Shown: piece after piece, positions 16,212-24,655 of the stretch
Numbering within the stretch: position 1 is the stretch's first letter
Layout of the letters: every line of letters starts with the position of its first letter
NCBI GenBank assembly: GCA_964453155.1
Contig: CAYVQU010000027.1
Location: forward strand, 1 to 40,323
DNA length: 40,323 bases
Origin: CAYVQU01 sp964453155
GTDB lineage: Bacteria > Chloroflexota > Anaerolineae > Anaerolineales > UBA11858
Direction: 5' to 3'
Notes under the pieces: model-generated
Told to the model about the DNA's origin: nothing
Seen by the model: only the letters and a program-made list of their open reading frames with translations
Database searches by the model: none
Position numbers and translations under genes: made by a program

Positions 16212-17165
16212 TTATTCCATCACGCCCAAAACAGAAGCCAGAAGTGCCATGCGCATCACAACACCGTTGAAGGCTTCCTGCCAATAGCGGGACCAGCGGG
16301 TGATATCCACATCGGGAGGAATTTCATCCATACGGGGCAAGGAGTGCAGCAGGATGGAATCCGATTTGGCTTTGTTGACCAGCAAATCCTTGGTGATCTT
16401 GTAATTGGCGGGGGTCATACCGACATCACCATCGCGCTCGTCGCGGGATTTAGTGTAATCGGGCTGGACGGTGGGTTCCACCAAGATGACATCGGCGTCG
16501 CCAATGACATCACCAACGTGGTCGGCGAAGGCATAGTCGAGGCCCATGGCGGTGAAATCTTCCTTATAATTCTCAGGCATTTCCATACCGGGAGGGGCCA
16601 CGAAGGTGATGGGGCAGTCAAATTGGGTCAGGGCATGACCCAGGGAGTGCATAGTGCGCATCCGCATATCGCCAACGGCCACCCACTTCAAACCATCGAT
16701 GGTGCCTTTTTCGCGCAGCACGGTGTAGAGGTCGGTCAGGATTTGGGTGGGATGTTCGCCCCAGCCGTCACCACCGTTGATGACCGGCACGGAGGACCAT
16801 TTGGCGGCCTCGTGGGGGGCACCAAGTTGGAAGTGGCGCATAACGATCACGTCACCGTAGAACTCCAACATTTTGACGGTATCTTTAATGGACTCCTGGT
16901 AGAAGTCACCGGCGCGGGTCATTTTGGCGTCGGAGAAACCGGTCACCGCACCACCGAGACGCAGCATGGCGGCCTCGTGTGCCAGACGGGTGCGGGTGGA
17001 GGGCTGGTAGAAAGCCGTCACCAGGGTTTTTTCCTTTAATAGATCGGTGTTTTTGCGGTTGCGAGCGATTGGCTCCAAAATTTCGGCAACCTCAAAAATG
17101 CGGAAGAATTCGTTGCGTTCGAACTCTTTCAAAGATAGAATGTCACGTCCTGCAAAACTACGCAT
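16212..17165 (-). CDS. Aspartate carbamoyltransferase-like enzyme (PyrB family, divergent)
   Basis: This 317-residue carbamoyltransferase is closest in style to ATCase catalytic chains. STRTR is at 56-60, GDGWGEHPTQILTDLYT is the HPTQ carbamoyl-phosphate motif, and HSLPRMDEI replaces the usual HPLPRVDEI. Two features argue against ordinary pyrimidine synthesis. The 80s loop lacks the lysine that binds substrate (AKMTRAGDFYQES where ATCases have a Ser..Lys pattern), and the region matching R-V-Q-x-E-R reads TVQPDYTKSRDER, losing the aspartate-binding arginine. It is the first enzyme after the GntR gene and precedes the YgeW-like gene. AGGAG lies about 9 nt before the ATG. A catabolic carbamoyltransferase for a purine-derived ureido compound is a reasonable inference. 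Alignment by eye leaves some doubt about the residue equivalences. Confidence 0.8.
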   Translation of the reverse strand: MRSFAGRDILSLKEFERNEFFRIFEVAEILEPIARNRKNTDLLKEKTLVTAFYQPSTRTRLAHEAAMLRLGGAVTGFSDAKMTRAGDFYQESIKDTVKMLEFYGDVIVMRHFQLGAPHEAAKWSSVPVINGGDGWGEHPTQILTDLYTVLREKGTIDGLKWVAVGDMRMRTMHSLGHALTQFDCPITFVAPPGMEMPENYKEDFTAMGLDYAFADHVGDVIGDADVILVEPTVQPDYTKSRDERDGDVGMTPANYKITKDLLVNKAKSDSILLHSLPRMDEIPPDVDITRWSRYWQEAFNGVVMRMALLASVLGVME

Positions 17166-17261
17166 GAGATTTGAACTCCTTCAAAAAATAAAAATAGTAA
17201 ATTTGTGAAAAACACGGATCACAACGCCAATGAAGCGTAAAGCGTGATTCGTGAAATTAGC

Positions 17262-17966
17262 TTACATGCCGACTTTCCGGACAACATGGAATCTAAAATA
17301 TCCCGGCAGAAAATAACTCACTGAATAATCCACCGGTTCACCAGAGGCTGAATACAGCATGGCTTCAAAGCACAAGAGGGAATCACCGCGCTGAATGTTG
17401 AGAGCTTTGGCTACGGAGATTGGTGCTGCGACCGCAGCAATTTCACAGCGGGAATTCCCAAGGGGGGGATCACCGCGTTTGAGTAAAAGATCCAAAACCG
17501 ATCCGGTAAAACCGGAATTGACATCCCGACGGCGGAGATAATGGCGGGGTAATTTATCGATGAGATAAGCTACAGGTTGGTCCTCGACCAGGATGACTCG
17601 AGAGACGAGTAAAACTTCGGTACCAGGTTCCACATCCAACTTCTGGGCGGTTTCCTCATCACAAATCCAATTTTTGATTTCGAGTTCCCCCATCGAGACC
17701 GGTAGATCAATTCGGTCCGCCAAAGTCTCGATACTTTCTAAAATTTCTAGACCGCTTTCGATAACCCGACTAGGTTGGACAACGAAAGTTCCCACCCCCT
17801 GGCGGCGGCGCAAACGGCCCTGGGTTTCAAACGTCCGCATAGCTTCGCGCAAAGTAGCCCGGGAAACGCCCAATTGTTTGGCTAATTTGGGTTCTGAGAG
17901 CAATTTTTCACCGGGTTCGGTGGCATTGATGACCGCTTCGAGGCGGTGGTGTAAATCTGGGGGCAT
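17262..17966 (-). CDS. GntR-family transcriptional regulator (HutC type, UTRA domain)
   Basis: This 234-residue regulator has an N-terminal winged helix (about 1-62; LLSEPKLAKQLGVSRATLREAMRTF with the recognition helix, then the wing GVGTFV) followed by a UTRA effector domain (about 75-234) of the kind that binds small metabolites. It lies inside the purine gene run, after adenine deaminase and before the carbamoyltransferases, so it is the obvious candidate to control that run. Just upstream of its start is a 17-bp palindrome (17976-17992) within 8-bp-spaced CGTT repeats, a possible autoregulatory operator. The ribosome site is weak. The effector is unknown; a purine base or ureido intermediate would fit. 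Confidence 0.9.
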   Translation of the reverse strand: MPPDLHHRLEAVINATEPGEKLLSEPKLAKQLGVSRATLREAMRTFETQGRLRRRQGVGTFVVQPSRVIESGLEILESIETLADRIDLPVSMGELEIKNWICDEETAQKLDVEPGTEVLLVSRVILVEDQPVAYLIDKLPRHYLRRRDVNSGFTGSVLDLLLKRGDPPLGNSRCEIAAVAAPISVAKALNIQRGDSLLCFEAMLYSASGEPVDYSVSYFLPGYFRFHVVRKVGM

Positions 17967-17975
17967 ATATAAATC

Positions 17976-18010
17976 CGTTACACGTTGTAACGTTCAAACG
18001 TTCAAACGTT
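17976..18010. promoter_or_regulatory. Palindrome within CGTT repeats upstream of gntR
   Basis: A perfect inverted repeat CGTTACA-CGT-TGTAACG spans 17976-17992. CGTT recurs at 17976, 17983, 17991, 17999 and 18007, giving steps of 7, 8, 8 and 8 bp. The array fills the 43-bp gap between the ade stop and the gntR start. It may be an operator for the GntR protein or another of the degenerate intergenic arrays seen in this window. Confidence 0.5.
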
Positions 18011-19803
18011 TACCTTTCGATTATGGGGACAAAATCAAACTTGGTGACGTCCACCAGGCCAAGATCAGAAATTCGTAGTTCAGGGATAACGACCAGGGCC
18101 AAAAAGCTGAGGGGCATGTTGGGATTTTTTATAGGGCAGCCGCAATCTTTGAATCCAGCCAAAACACTGGCAGCCTGTTCTGCTACAACCGCGGCATGTT
18201 GGTTAGACATCAAGCCAGCGATAGGCAATTCCACCTGCCCAACAACTTCGCCGTCTTTGATCACCACCTGCCCACCGCCAACTTTTCCGAGATGATTGGC
18301 AGCCAGCGCCATCTGGGATTCATCTGTGCCGACAACCACAATGTGGTGGCTGTCGTGAGCGACGGTAGTCGCTACTGCGCAAGAGCCTTTAAGCCCAAAC
18401 CCACTAACCAATCCTACAACTACGCCGCCGGTACCCGCGTGGCGCTCCACCAGGGCAATCTTAAGCAAATCGCGTCCTAAATCTATCTGGATTTCACCAT
18501 CCACAATGGGAACTTCCATTTTCAGATGCTTGGTCGGGATTTGATTTTCAACGATGCCGATGACATTGGCGGTAACCGTGGCCCGATCACTGTCAACAGA
18601 TAACTTGAAATCTTCGGCAGAAAGTTCTTTCCCGAGATGAACCGATTTCATCACCCAATCGGGATAGGGATAAGCAGGCATTTCGATAAGAAGTTCCCCA
18701 TTTTCTGCCACTTTCTGACCTTTGGCAACCACAATTTCGGCCTGGAAATCCTGGAGGTCTGCCACCAACAAAATATCCGCGTAGCGACCAGGGGCGATCT
18801 GTCCCATATCCCGCGCCACCCCAAAGTGTTCGGCTGTATTGAGGGTTGCCATCTGGATCGCGACCATGGGCTCGACCCCTTCTTCGATCGCTTTTCTGAC
18901 TGCTCGGTTGATATGGCCCTCGTGAACTAGCGTTTCAGCGTGAGAATCATCTGTACAGAGCAGGAAATGACGAGTATCGAGGCCGCTTTCAGTGATGGCC
19001 GTAATTTGAGCGGCAACATCATCCCAGGCAGAGGCATGCCGCAACATAACCTTCATCCCCTGGCGAACGCGGGCGAGGGCATCTTCAAGCCGGGTGCCTT
19101 CGTGATCGTCTTGGGGACCACCCGCGACGTAGGCATGGAAGGGGTTCCCCAAATCGGGGGAAGCATAATGCCCACCAATGGTTTTATTGGCTGCAACTGC
19201 GGCCGCCATTTCGGCGTGCATTTTATCGTCGGAGAAAAATACACCAGGGAAATTCATCATCTCACCCAAGCCGATAATTCCGTCCCAGGTCATGGCTTCA
19301 GCCACTTCATCGGGGCCAATAAAGGCCCCAGGGGTTTCCAATCCCGGAGCGGAGGGCACGCACGAGGGCACCTGTACCCAAACATGGATGGGTTGAACCG
19401 CGGCCTCATCGACCATCAATTTGATTCCCTTTAGCCCAAAAACATTGGCAATTTCATGGGGATCAACAAACATCCCAGTCGTACCGTGCGGGGTAACAGC
19501 GCGCACAAATTCCGTCACCGTAACCATGCCCGATTCGACATGCATATGGCCGTCTATCAGCCCTGGGACCAGAAAACGGTTTTCGGCCTCGATCACTTGG
19601 GTTTCAGCCCCAATTGTGTGCGAGGCATCCGGACCGACATAGGCAATTCGCTCGGATTTGACCGCGATATCGATATCCGGAATGATCTCACCAGATTGGA
19701 CGCAGACCCACTGTCCATTACGGATGACGAGATCGGCTGGTTGGCGACCCATCGCGACGTGAACGAGGTCTTGGGTGCGGGTTTTGATAGATTCTACTGT
19801 CAT
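18010..19803 (-). CDS. ade: Adenine deaminase
   Basis: This 597-residue amidohydrolase converts adenine to hypoxanthine and ammonia. Typical Ade motifs are PGLIDGHMHVESG (first metal-binding HxH), VDPHEIANVFG, GLGEMMNFPGV, IGGHYASPDL and LLCTDDSHAETL, followed by the C-terminal domain with AHDSHHIVVVGT. Length fits AdeC/Ade enzymes. GGAGG lies 8 nt before the ATG, inside the end of the 8-oxoguanine deaminase gene, and the intergenic gap is only 3 bp, so the two deaminases are co-expressed. It feeds the purine salvage or breakdown route served by the importers downstream. Cytoplasmic. Confidence 0.95.
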   Translation of the reverse strand: MTVESIKTRTQDLVHVAMGRQPADLVIRNGQWVCVQSGEIIPDIDIAVKSERIAYVGPDASHTIGAETQVIEAENRFLVPGLIDGHMHVESGMVTVTEFVRAVTPHGTTGMFVDPHEIANVFGLKGIKLMVDEAAVQPIHVWVQVPSCVPSAPGLETPGAFIGPDEVAEAMTWDGIIGLGEMMNFPGVFFSDDKMHAEMAAAVAANKTIGGHYASPDLGNPFHAYVAGGPQDDHEGTRLEDALARVRQGMKVMLRHASAWDDVAAQITAITESGLDTRHFLLCTDDSHAETLVHEGHINRAVRKAIEEGVEPMVAIQMATLNTAEHFGVARDMGQIAPGRYADILLVADLQDFQAEIVVAKGQKVAENGELLIEMPAYPYPDWVMKSVHLGKELSAEDFKLSVDSDRATVTANVIGIVENQIPTKHLKMEVPIVDGEIQIDLGRDLLKIALVERHAGTGGVVVGLVSGFGLKGSCAVATTVAHDSHHIVVVGTDESQMALAANHLGKVGGGQVVIKDGEVVGQVELPIAGLMSNQHAAVVAEQAASVLAGFKDCGCPIKNPNMPLSFLALVVIPELRISDLGLVDVTKFDFVPIIER

Positions 19804-19806
19804 TAT

Positions 19807-21192
19807 TTATCCCTCCAAAAGTTGTCTGGCTAATTGATTATGGTCCGAGACTAATTTTCGAACATCCAAATTGACCATCTGGCCTTCTTTGACAACAAAC
19901 TTACCACCGACGACCGTGTAATCGGTTTTGACTGGAGCGCAGAACAGGACGGCGGCAACTGGATCGTGGAGGGCACCGGCGAAATCAATCTGGTTAAGAT
20001 TGATCGCGAAGAAATCAGCGCATTTACCGGGTTCGAGGGAGCCAATATCGGTGCGGCCGAGAACGGCAGCAGACCCGCGGGTGGCGATTTCAAGAGCTTG
20101 GCGGGCAGTCATAATGGGCGGGGCTTCAGTGCCCGAGAGCGAGGCCCCCATAAGTCCGGCCCGGACCCGAGCGGCCAGCATGGCCTGCCGGGCTTCACCT
20201 AGCATATGGTTACCATCATTGCTGGCCGATCCATCTAATCCCAGACCAACTTTGACTCCAGCCGTCAGCATTTCTAAAATTGGGGCAATCCCGGAGGCCA
20301 GACGCATATTCGAGGAAGGGCAATGGGCCACCCCGCAGCCAGTTTTAGCATATAGGTTAATTTCTTCATCGTTGACGTGGACCGAATGAGCGAACCAGAC
20401 ATCGTCTCCGATCCAATCGACTTCCTGCATGTATCCGACGGGACGATGTCCAAATAATTCGAGGCAAAATTCTTCCTCATCTTGGGTTTCAGCAAGATGG
20501 GTGTGGAGTTGAACCCCATATTCCCGGGCCATGGCGGCCGATTGGCGCATGAGATCGCCGGTCACGCTGAAAGGGGAACAGGGAGCTAGCACAACTTGAG
20601 TCATCGATCCCGGATTGGGATCGTGATAGGCTTCAATCAGACGCTGCGAATCTTTCAGGATGTAATTTTCGTCTTCGACCACCGAATCGGGTGGTAAACC
20701 GCCATCTGATTCACCTAAACTCATCGAGCCACGGGAAGCATGTAAACGGATGCCGGTTTCAAGGGCGGCGGCGATTTCGTCATCGAGTTTAGAGCCATTG
20801 GGGTAAAGATAGAGATGATCAGAGGCCGTGGTACATCCGGATAATGCCATCTCGGCTAATGCGGTTTGAGTGGAAACTCGAATATGATCAGGAGTCATTC
20901 GGGCCCAAATGGGGTACAAGGTTTTCAACCAATTGAAAAGATTGGCATCTTGGGCCGCAGGCACCGCGCGGGTCAGGGTTTGATAGAAATGATGATGGGT
21001 GTTGATCAATCCTGGCAGGATAATGTGTCCGCTTAGATCGAGAATTTCGTCGGCGGTGGCGGGTAACTCGGAAGTTGAGCCAACCAACTCAATAAATCCA
21101 TCCCGAATAAAAAGACCACCAGACGCGATTTCGCGGCGGTGGTCGTCCATGGTTACTAGAATTTGGGCATTACGGACAAGAAGAGTAGTCAT
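19807..21192 (-). CDS. 8-oxoguanine deaminase-like amidohydrolase
   Basis: This 461-residue enzyme belongs to the amidohydrolase/cytosine deaminase-like superfamily. It has the metal motif NTHHHFYQTLTRA, HTHLAE, AHSVHV and GLDGSASND. The segments FNWLKTLYPIW and SRGSMSLGESDGGLPPDSVV match my memory of the bacterial 8-oxoguanine deaminase group, which deaminates 8-oxoguanine (and isocytosine) to urate-type products. Guanine deaminase or SsnA-type activity is the main alternative. It is the first gene of the purine run, transcribed from the promoter at 21231-21259 with a leader of about 30 nt and no clear Shine-Dalgarno site. It is followed 3 bp later by ade. Confidence 0.85.
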   Translation of the reverse strand: MTTLLVRNAQILVTMDDHRREIASGGLFIRDGFIELVGSTSELPATADEILDLSGHIILPGLINTHHHFYQTLTRAVPAAQDANLFNWLKTLYPIWARMTPDHIRVSTQTALAEMALSGCTTASDHLYLYPNGSKLDDEIAAALETGIRLHASRGSMSLGESDGGLPPDSVVEDENYILKDSQRLIEAYHDPNPGSMTQVVLAPCSPFSVTGDLMRQSAAMAREYGVQLHTHLAETQDEEEFCLELFGHRPVGYMQEVDWIGDDVWFAHSVHVNDEEINLYAKTGCGVAHCPSSNMRLASGIAPILEMLTAGVKVGLGLDGSASNDGNHMLGEARQAMLAARVRAGLMGASLSGTEAPPIMTARQALEIATRGSAAVLGRTDIGSLEPGKCADFFAINLNQIDFAGALHDPVAAVLFCAPVKTDYTVVGGKFVVKEGQMVNLDVRKLVSDHNQLARQLLEG

Positions 21193-21214
21193 ATGCTTTT
21201 TTTACCGAGGGCGG

Positions 21215-21227
21215 GTTGTCAGACAAC
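21215..21227. promoter_or_regulatory. Operator O1 for the purine operon
   Basis: The perfect palindrome GTTGTC-A-GACAAC overlaps the expected transcription start of the 8-oxoguanine deaminase promoter. Half-sites TTGTC/GACAA match a second copy 44 bp away. A HutC- or FadR-type GntR repressor is the likely binder. Confidence 0.7.
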
Positions 21228-21230
21228 TAT

Positions 21231-21259
21231 AGTTTAGCAAATGCATAGATTACTGTCAA
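21231..21259 (-). promoter_or_regulatory. Sigma-70-type promoter of the purine operon
   Basis: On the minus strand, TTGACA (21254-21259) and TAAACT (21231-21236) are separated by exactly 17 bp. The start would lie near 21224, about 31 nt before the 8-oxoguanine deaminase ATG. Both ends of the promoter are covered by matching palindromic operators. Confidence 0.75.
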
Positions 21260-21271
21260 TTGTCTGACAAC
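21259..21271. promoter_or_regulatory. Operator O2 for the purine operon
   Basis: The near-perfect palindrome ATTGTC-T-GACAAC abuts the -35 box. Its centre is 44 bp from that of O1, close to four helical turns, so a dimer of dimers could bind both sites on one face of the DNA. Confidence 0.7.
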
Positions 21272-21403
21272 CAATCGGGAACTTTGTCAGTCCCAAAAAT
21301 GACATTTAGGCCGGTGCAAGATTTGGGATTTTTTTATGTGAAACACGGTATGCGCTTTGAATAGGATGCTTTGAAATTTAGCCATGAGATATCAGTGGAG
21401 GCA

Positions 21404-21434
21404 ACAAAAAACACCCGCTTTTTCAAGCGGGTGT
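21404..21434 (-). terminator. Intrinsic terminator of the three-repeat secreted protein gene
   Basis: A perfect 10-bp stem ACACCCGCTT/AAGCGGGTGT with a 4-nt loop is followed on the minus strand by TTTTTT. It lies 20 bp past the stop codon and insulates the purine operon promoter from upstream transcription. Confidence 0.9.
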
Positions 21435-21453
21435 CATATTCAGTTTTATAGCC

Positions 21454-22293
21454 TTATTCTAAATCTTCATCGTCAACATAACCAATCACAAAGGATGGCG
21501 TTACCACTAGGGTTGTCTGCCCCCCCTTGGTAACTAACACCCGTCCAGTAACTACTTGATTATCTTGATAGTAACTGTACTTATAACTACCCGAGACTAC
21601 CTGGAAAATGTTCATATCAGGGTTGACCGTCACCAAATAGCTTTCGGGACCAATCAAGGTCATGATGACCGGGAATGAGGCATGGTTGGCAATCCGAAAA
21701 CGGACCGGTACCGGCTGACTATAGAAACGGGCAGGTTGTATATGCCACTCACAGCTATGTAACAATAAGTTTGTGGTTCCGTTTTTGTTGACAAAAAATT
21801 CACCACTAAACGTTTTCCCTTCACAAGCTTCATAAGTATATGTGTTTAGGCCAGAAAATACGCCCTTCATTCGAGTGTAGCCTGGAGTGATATCTTCGGA
21901 TGCATCTTCATAACCATAAATCTCAAGTACCACGTCTTCAGCCAAATGACTTTTTACCTGAATTGCAGTAGGTTGATGAGCACAAGGGTAAATGGTAAAT
22001 GAGTAATTATTCGACATATCAACGTTGAAATCCACCGTTCCCTTGCAATATGGATAGGAAATCGTATAAACATCAGAAATAATTTTGGTTTCATCAATAT
22101 CATATTTTCCTAGATTGATGGTGTAGGATATATTTCCAGTTGCCACATTCGTAAGCGTTACTGCCATTTCATTACCAGATCGATTATCAATGGTCAATGT
22201 TTTTTCAGTTGCAGCAAACGCGATAGTAAAAGTAACACTTAACACAAAAATGGTTACTAAGAGCACTATTAGTGTAATTCTTCTTGCTCTCAT
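21454..22293 (-). CDS. Secreted three-repeat protein of unknown function
   Basis: This 279-residue protein starts with a Sec signal peptide (about 1-28, cleavage after AFA). I do not recognise the family. The mature part is three tandem repeats of about 75-85 residues, each opening with a strand like TLTIDNRSGNEMAVTLTN, AIQVKSHLAEDVVLEIYG or RFRIANHASFPVIMTLIG. Each goes on to an aromatic Y-x-Y segment, a G-x-(V/F) turn and a closing hydrophobic strand. Repeats 1 and 2 each carry two cysteines (YPYC and YPC; YEAC and HSC), likely a disulfide; repeat 3 has lost both. A beta-sandwich fold is inferred. AGGAG lies 8 nt before the ATG. It is next to, but separately transcribed from, the sensor kinase gene. 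Confidence 0.75.
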   Translation of the reverse strand: MRARRITLIVLLVTIFVLSVTFTIAFAATEKTLTIDNRSGNEMAVTLTNVATGNISYTINLGKYDIDETKIISDVYTISYPYCKGTVDFNVDMSNNYSFTIYPCAHQPTAIQVKSHLAEDVVLEIYGYEDASEDITPGYTRMKGVFSGLNTYTYEACEGKTFSGEFFVNKNGTTNLLLHSCEWHIQPARFYSQPVPVRFRIANHASFPVIMTLIGPESYLVTVNPDMNIFQVVSGSYKYSYYQDNQVVTGRVLVTKGGQTTLVVTPSFVIGYVDDEDLE

Positions 22294-22368
22294 GAGTTTT
22301 CTCCTTGTTTGATTCTCCCTGGTTTAACACCAGAAAAGATCAGTATTTGCAATAATACATTTGGTGAC

Positions 22369-22397
22369 TTTATACCATTATTTGTTAGTTTGGACAA
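22369..22397 (-). promoter_or_regulatory. Promoter of the three-repeat secreted protein gene
   Basis: On the minus strand, TTGTCC (22392-22397) and TATAAA (22369-22374) are separated by 17 bp. The expected start near 22362 gives a leader of about 70 nt. Confidence 0.6.
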
Positions 22398-22405
22398 CAC
22401 TCACT

Positions 22406-24655
22406 CTAGGGATTGAGTGGACGCCAAGCAGGGTCAAAATCAACCGCGGGGTCAATTGTAACCTGGGTCAGATCCTGACCGTTGGGCGTCATGATGTAAA
22501 TATCGTGGGTGTCAGGGGTGGTCCAACTCTCCAGCGCGAGCCAAAAGCCATCTGGTGAGAATACGGCTTCTCGCATCGGAACCGCACCATACTCAGGGTA
22601 AACGTTGAACTCTTTATCAGCCCCACCTGGATAAAGCGCGCCTTGAATATAAGGAATAGTACCTTCACCACCACTTTGGGTAAATACCAAGAAATTACCG
22701 TCTGGTGATAATGAGGGGAAGGTGTTTTTCAAACCACCACTAACTGAGAATCTTTCCAAATTAGAACCATCAATGTCCATTTTCCAGATCTGGAATGGCC
22801 CATTCACCGTCGATATAAATATGATTTGATTCCCATCTAGAGACCAAATGGCCTGTAAATCCCTAAATTCCGGTTGGGATAGCTGAGTAACTTCTTTGGT
22901 AGAAATATCCATTAAGAAGATTTGGGGCCAATCCCCATTTCGTAAAGAAGTAAAGATGATTTTTTTGCCGTCTGGCGACCAGGCTGGGTCATAATCGCCG
23001 CCGGGAACGGTGGGTAATTGTTCGATGTTATTCCCATCTTCAGACGCCAGATACAAACTTGAACCTGGGTAAGACTCACGGTTTTCTTCACATGGAGAAA
23101 TAAAAACTAACAATTTCCCATCTGGAGACCAATCGGGTTGGCAAGCGCCTAATGGAACATTGATGATTTGTTGTAGGTCCGATCCGTCGGAATTGGCGCG
23201 CCATATTTGTGGAATACCTGTTCGGTCAGAAGCGAACGTAATTTGTCCATAACCACCTCCCATCGGTGTCGGTGAAGGTGTCAGTGTTATGGTTGGCGTG
23301 GGAGTTTCAGTGGGAATACTCGTCGGTGTGGGTGTATTCGTGGGGGTATTGGTTATTTTGACTGTGGCTGTTGGTTCTACCACAATTTCCTCTGGGGTAT
23401 GCGTCGCGGTAGGTTGTAAGGTATCGGTTGCTGTTGGTAGAACAGGAGTGCTGGTTTCTGTCGGAGTGTTGGGTACGACTACGGTTTCAGTTCCTTTTTC
23501 AGGTAACACACCTGGTGATATTGCCACGATATTATCGTAAACTCGATATAGAATTTCTGGATCAAGTAAATATGCACCCCCAACACCGATCACTGCAATG
23601 AATAATAAGGATAAAATCGTCCAAAAACACCCGCGACCGCGCCGTTTTTTACGCGGGGGCGTTGCAATTGGAGTGCTATCGGATAATGGGGTACTCACTG
23701 GAAGAGGGGCCGATGGAGTTTCTAATTTTGGCGCGACGGGAATATTGGGCGGGGGCGACGTGTCCTCAACATCAATCTTGAGGGCATCGCGATCATCTTC
23801 AGATACTGGAGGAATAACACCATCCTCAACCATTTTGCGGACGGTTGTCCCTCGGGCAAGCATCAGCGACTGTTTAAATTCTTCAGCAGTTTGAAAACGG
23901 TCATCAGGGTGAACTTCAAGGGCTTTTTCGATTGCGCTGGCAGTCCGGCGAGATATTCGTGAGTTGCGTTTCCGAACAGGGGTCAAATCGGTTTGCTCCA
24001 TTGTGCGAGCTAAACTGTCCTCCGGAATAACGCCCACCAAGGCAGCATACATGGTCGCGCCCAAGGAGTAAATATCAGATCGATGATCTGTGCGCGCGGC
24101 CCCATATTGCTCAGGGGGCGAATAACCCGGAGTCATCGCTCTGGCCCCAGTACTGGTCTGCTGTCCAGCCTGAACGACTTTTGCCAGCCCGAAATCAACT
24201 AGAAAAATCTGCCCCTGAGGCGTAATTTTTACATTTCCAGGTTTAATATCGCGATGCAGTACTGGTGGCTTGCGGGTGTGCATATAAGTCAGCGCATCAC
24301 AAATTGCCGCGCCAATTACCAAAATTTCATCTTCAGGAATAACACCCAAGCGATCCATCCGCTCACGTAAATCTTCCCCCTCAATGTAATCCATGACCAA
24401 GTATTGACCCTGACCGTCGATCACAAAATGATCTGATACCCGGGGTAAATTAGTCTGGCGTAAGTTCGCCAATATCACAGCCTCGCGCCGAAACTGACGA
24501 GCATACTCATCGGTAGTAAATAAGTTTTCTTTAACCGCGACCTCAACCCCCAGGTTTTCATCAATGGCGCGATAAATCGACCCCATCCCCCCCTGGCCAA
24601 GTATTTCTAGGATCCGATAGCGATTATGTAAAAATGCACCGCGTTCAAGAGTCAT
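22406..24655 (-). CDS. Transmembrane Ser/Thr protein kinase with PD40/TolB-like propeller
   Basis: This 749-residue receptor-like kinase has a PknB-type kinase domain at about 13-275: glycine loop GQGGMG, Lys42 in VAVKEN, HRD at 134-136, DFG at 154-156, and activation-segment end PGYSPPEQYG. A variable Pro-rich stretch and a basic RKKRRGRG patch precede one membrane helix (about 340-365, FWTILSLLFIAVIGVGGAYLL region). Outside the cell a Thr/Pro-rich linker leads to about six PD40 blades with SPDGK-type repeats (about 480-749). Such kinases sense an external or envelope cue and phosphorylate cytoplasmic targets; the ligand is unknown. All catalytic residues are present. A long GT-rich tract at 23280-23480 encodes the linker and is not a separate feature. 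Confidence 0.93.
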   Translation of the reverse strand: MTLERGAFLHNRYRILEILGQGGMGSIYRAIDENLGVEVAVKENLFTTDEYARQFRREAVILANLRQTNLPRVSDHFVIDGQGQYLVMDYIEGEDLRERMDRLGVIPEDEILVIGAAICDALTYMHTRKPPVLHRDIKPGNVKITPQGQIFLVDFGLAKVVQAGQQTSTGARAMTPGYSPPEQYGAARTDHRSDIYSLGATMYAALVGVIPEDSLARTMEQTDLTPVRKRNSRISRRTASAIEKALEVHPDDRFQTAEEFKQSLMLARGTTVRKMVEDGVIPPVSEDDRDALKIDVEDTSPPPNIPVAPKLETPSAPLPVSTPLSDSTPIATPPRKKRRGRGCFWTILSLLFIAVIGVGGAYLLDPEILYRVYDNIVAISPGVLPEKGTETVVVPNTPTETSTPVLPTATDTLQPTATHTPEEIVVEPTATVKITNTPTNTPTPTSIPTETPTPTITLTPSPTPMGGGYGQITFASDRTGIPQIWRANSDGSDLQQIINVPLGACQPDWSPDGKLLVFISPCEENRESYPGSSLYLASEDGNNIEQLPTVPGGDYDPAWSPDGKKIIFTSLRNGDWPQIFLMDISTKEVTQLSQPEFRDLQAIWSLDGNQIIFISTVNGPFQIWKMDIDGSNLERFSVSGGLKNTFPSLSPDGNFLVFTQSGGEGTIPYIQGALYPGGADKEFNVYPEYGAVPMREAVFSPDGFWLALESWTTPDTHDIYIMTPNGQDLTQVTIDPAVDFDPAWRPLNP

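Noticed and set aside
23280..23480. GT-rich tandem repeat as a separate repeat element
   Set aside because: It encodes the Thr/Pro linker of the kinase and is explained by the protein sequence.
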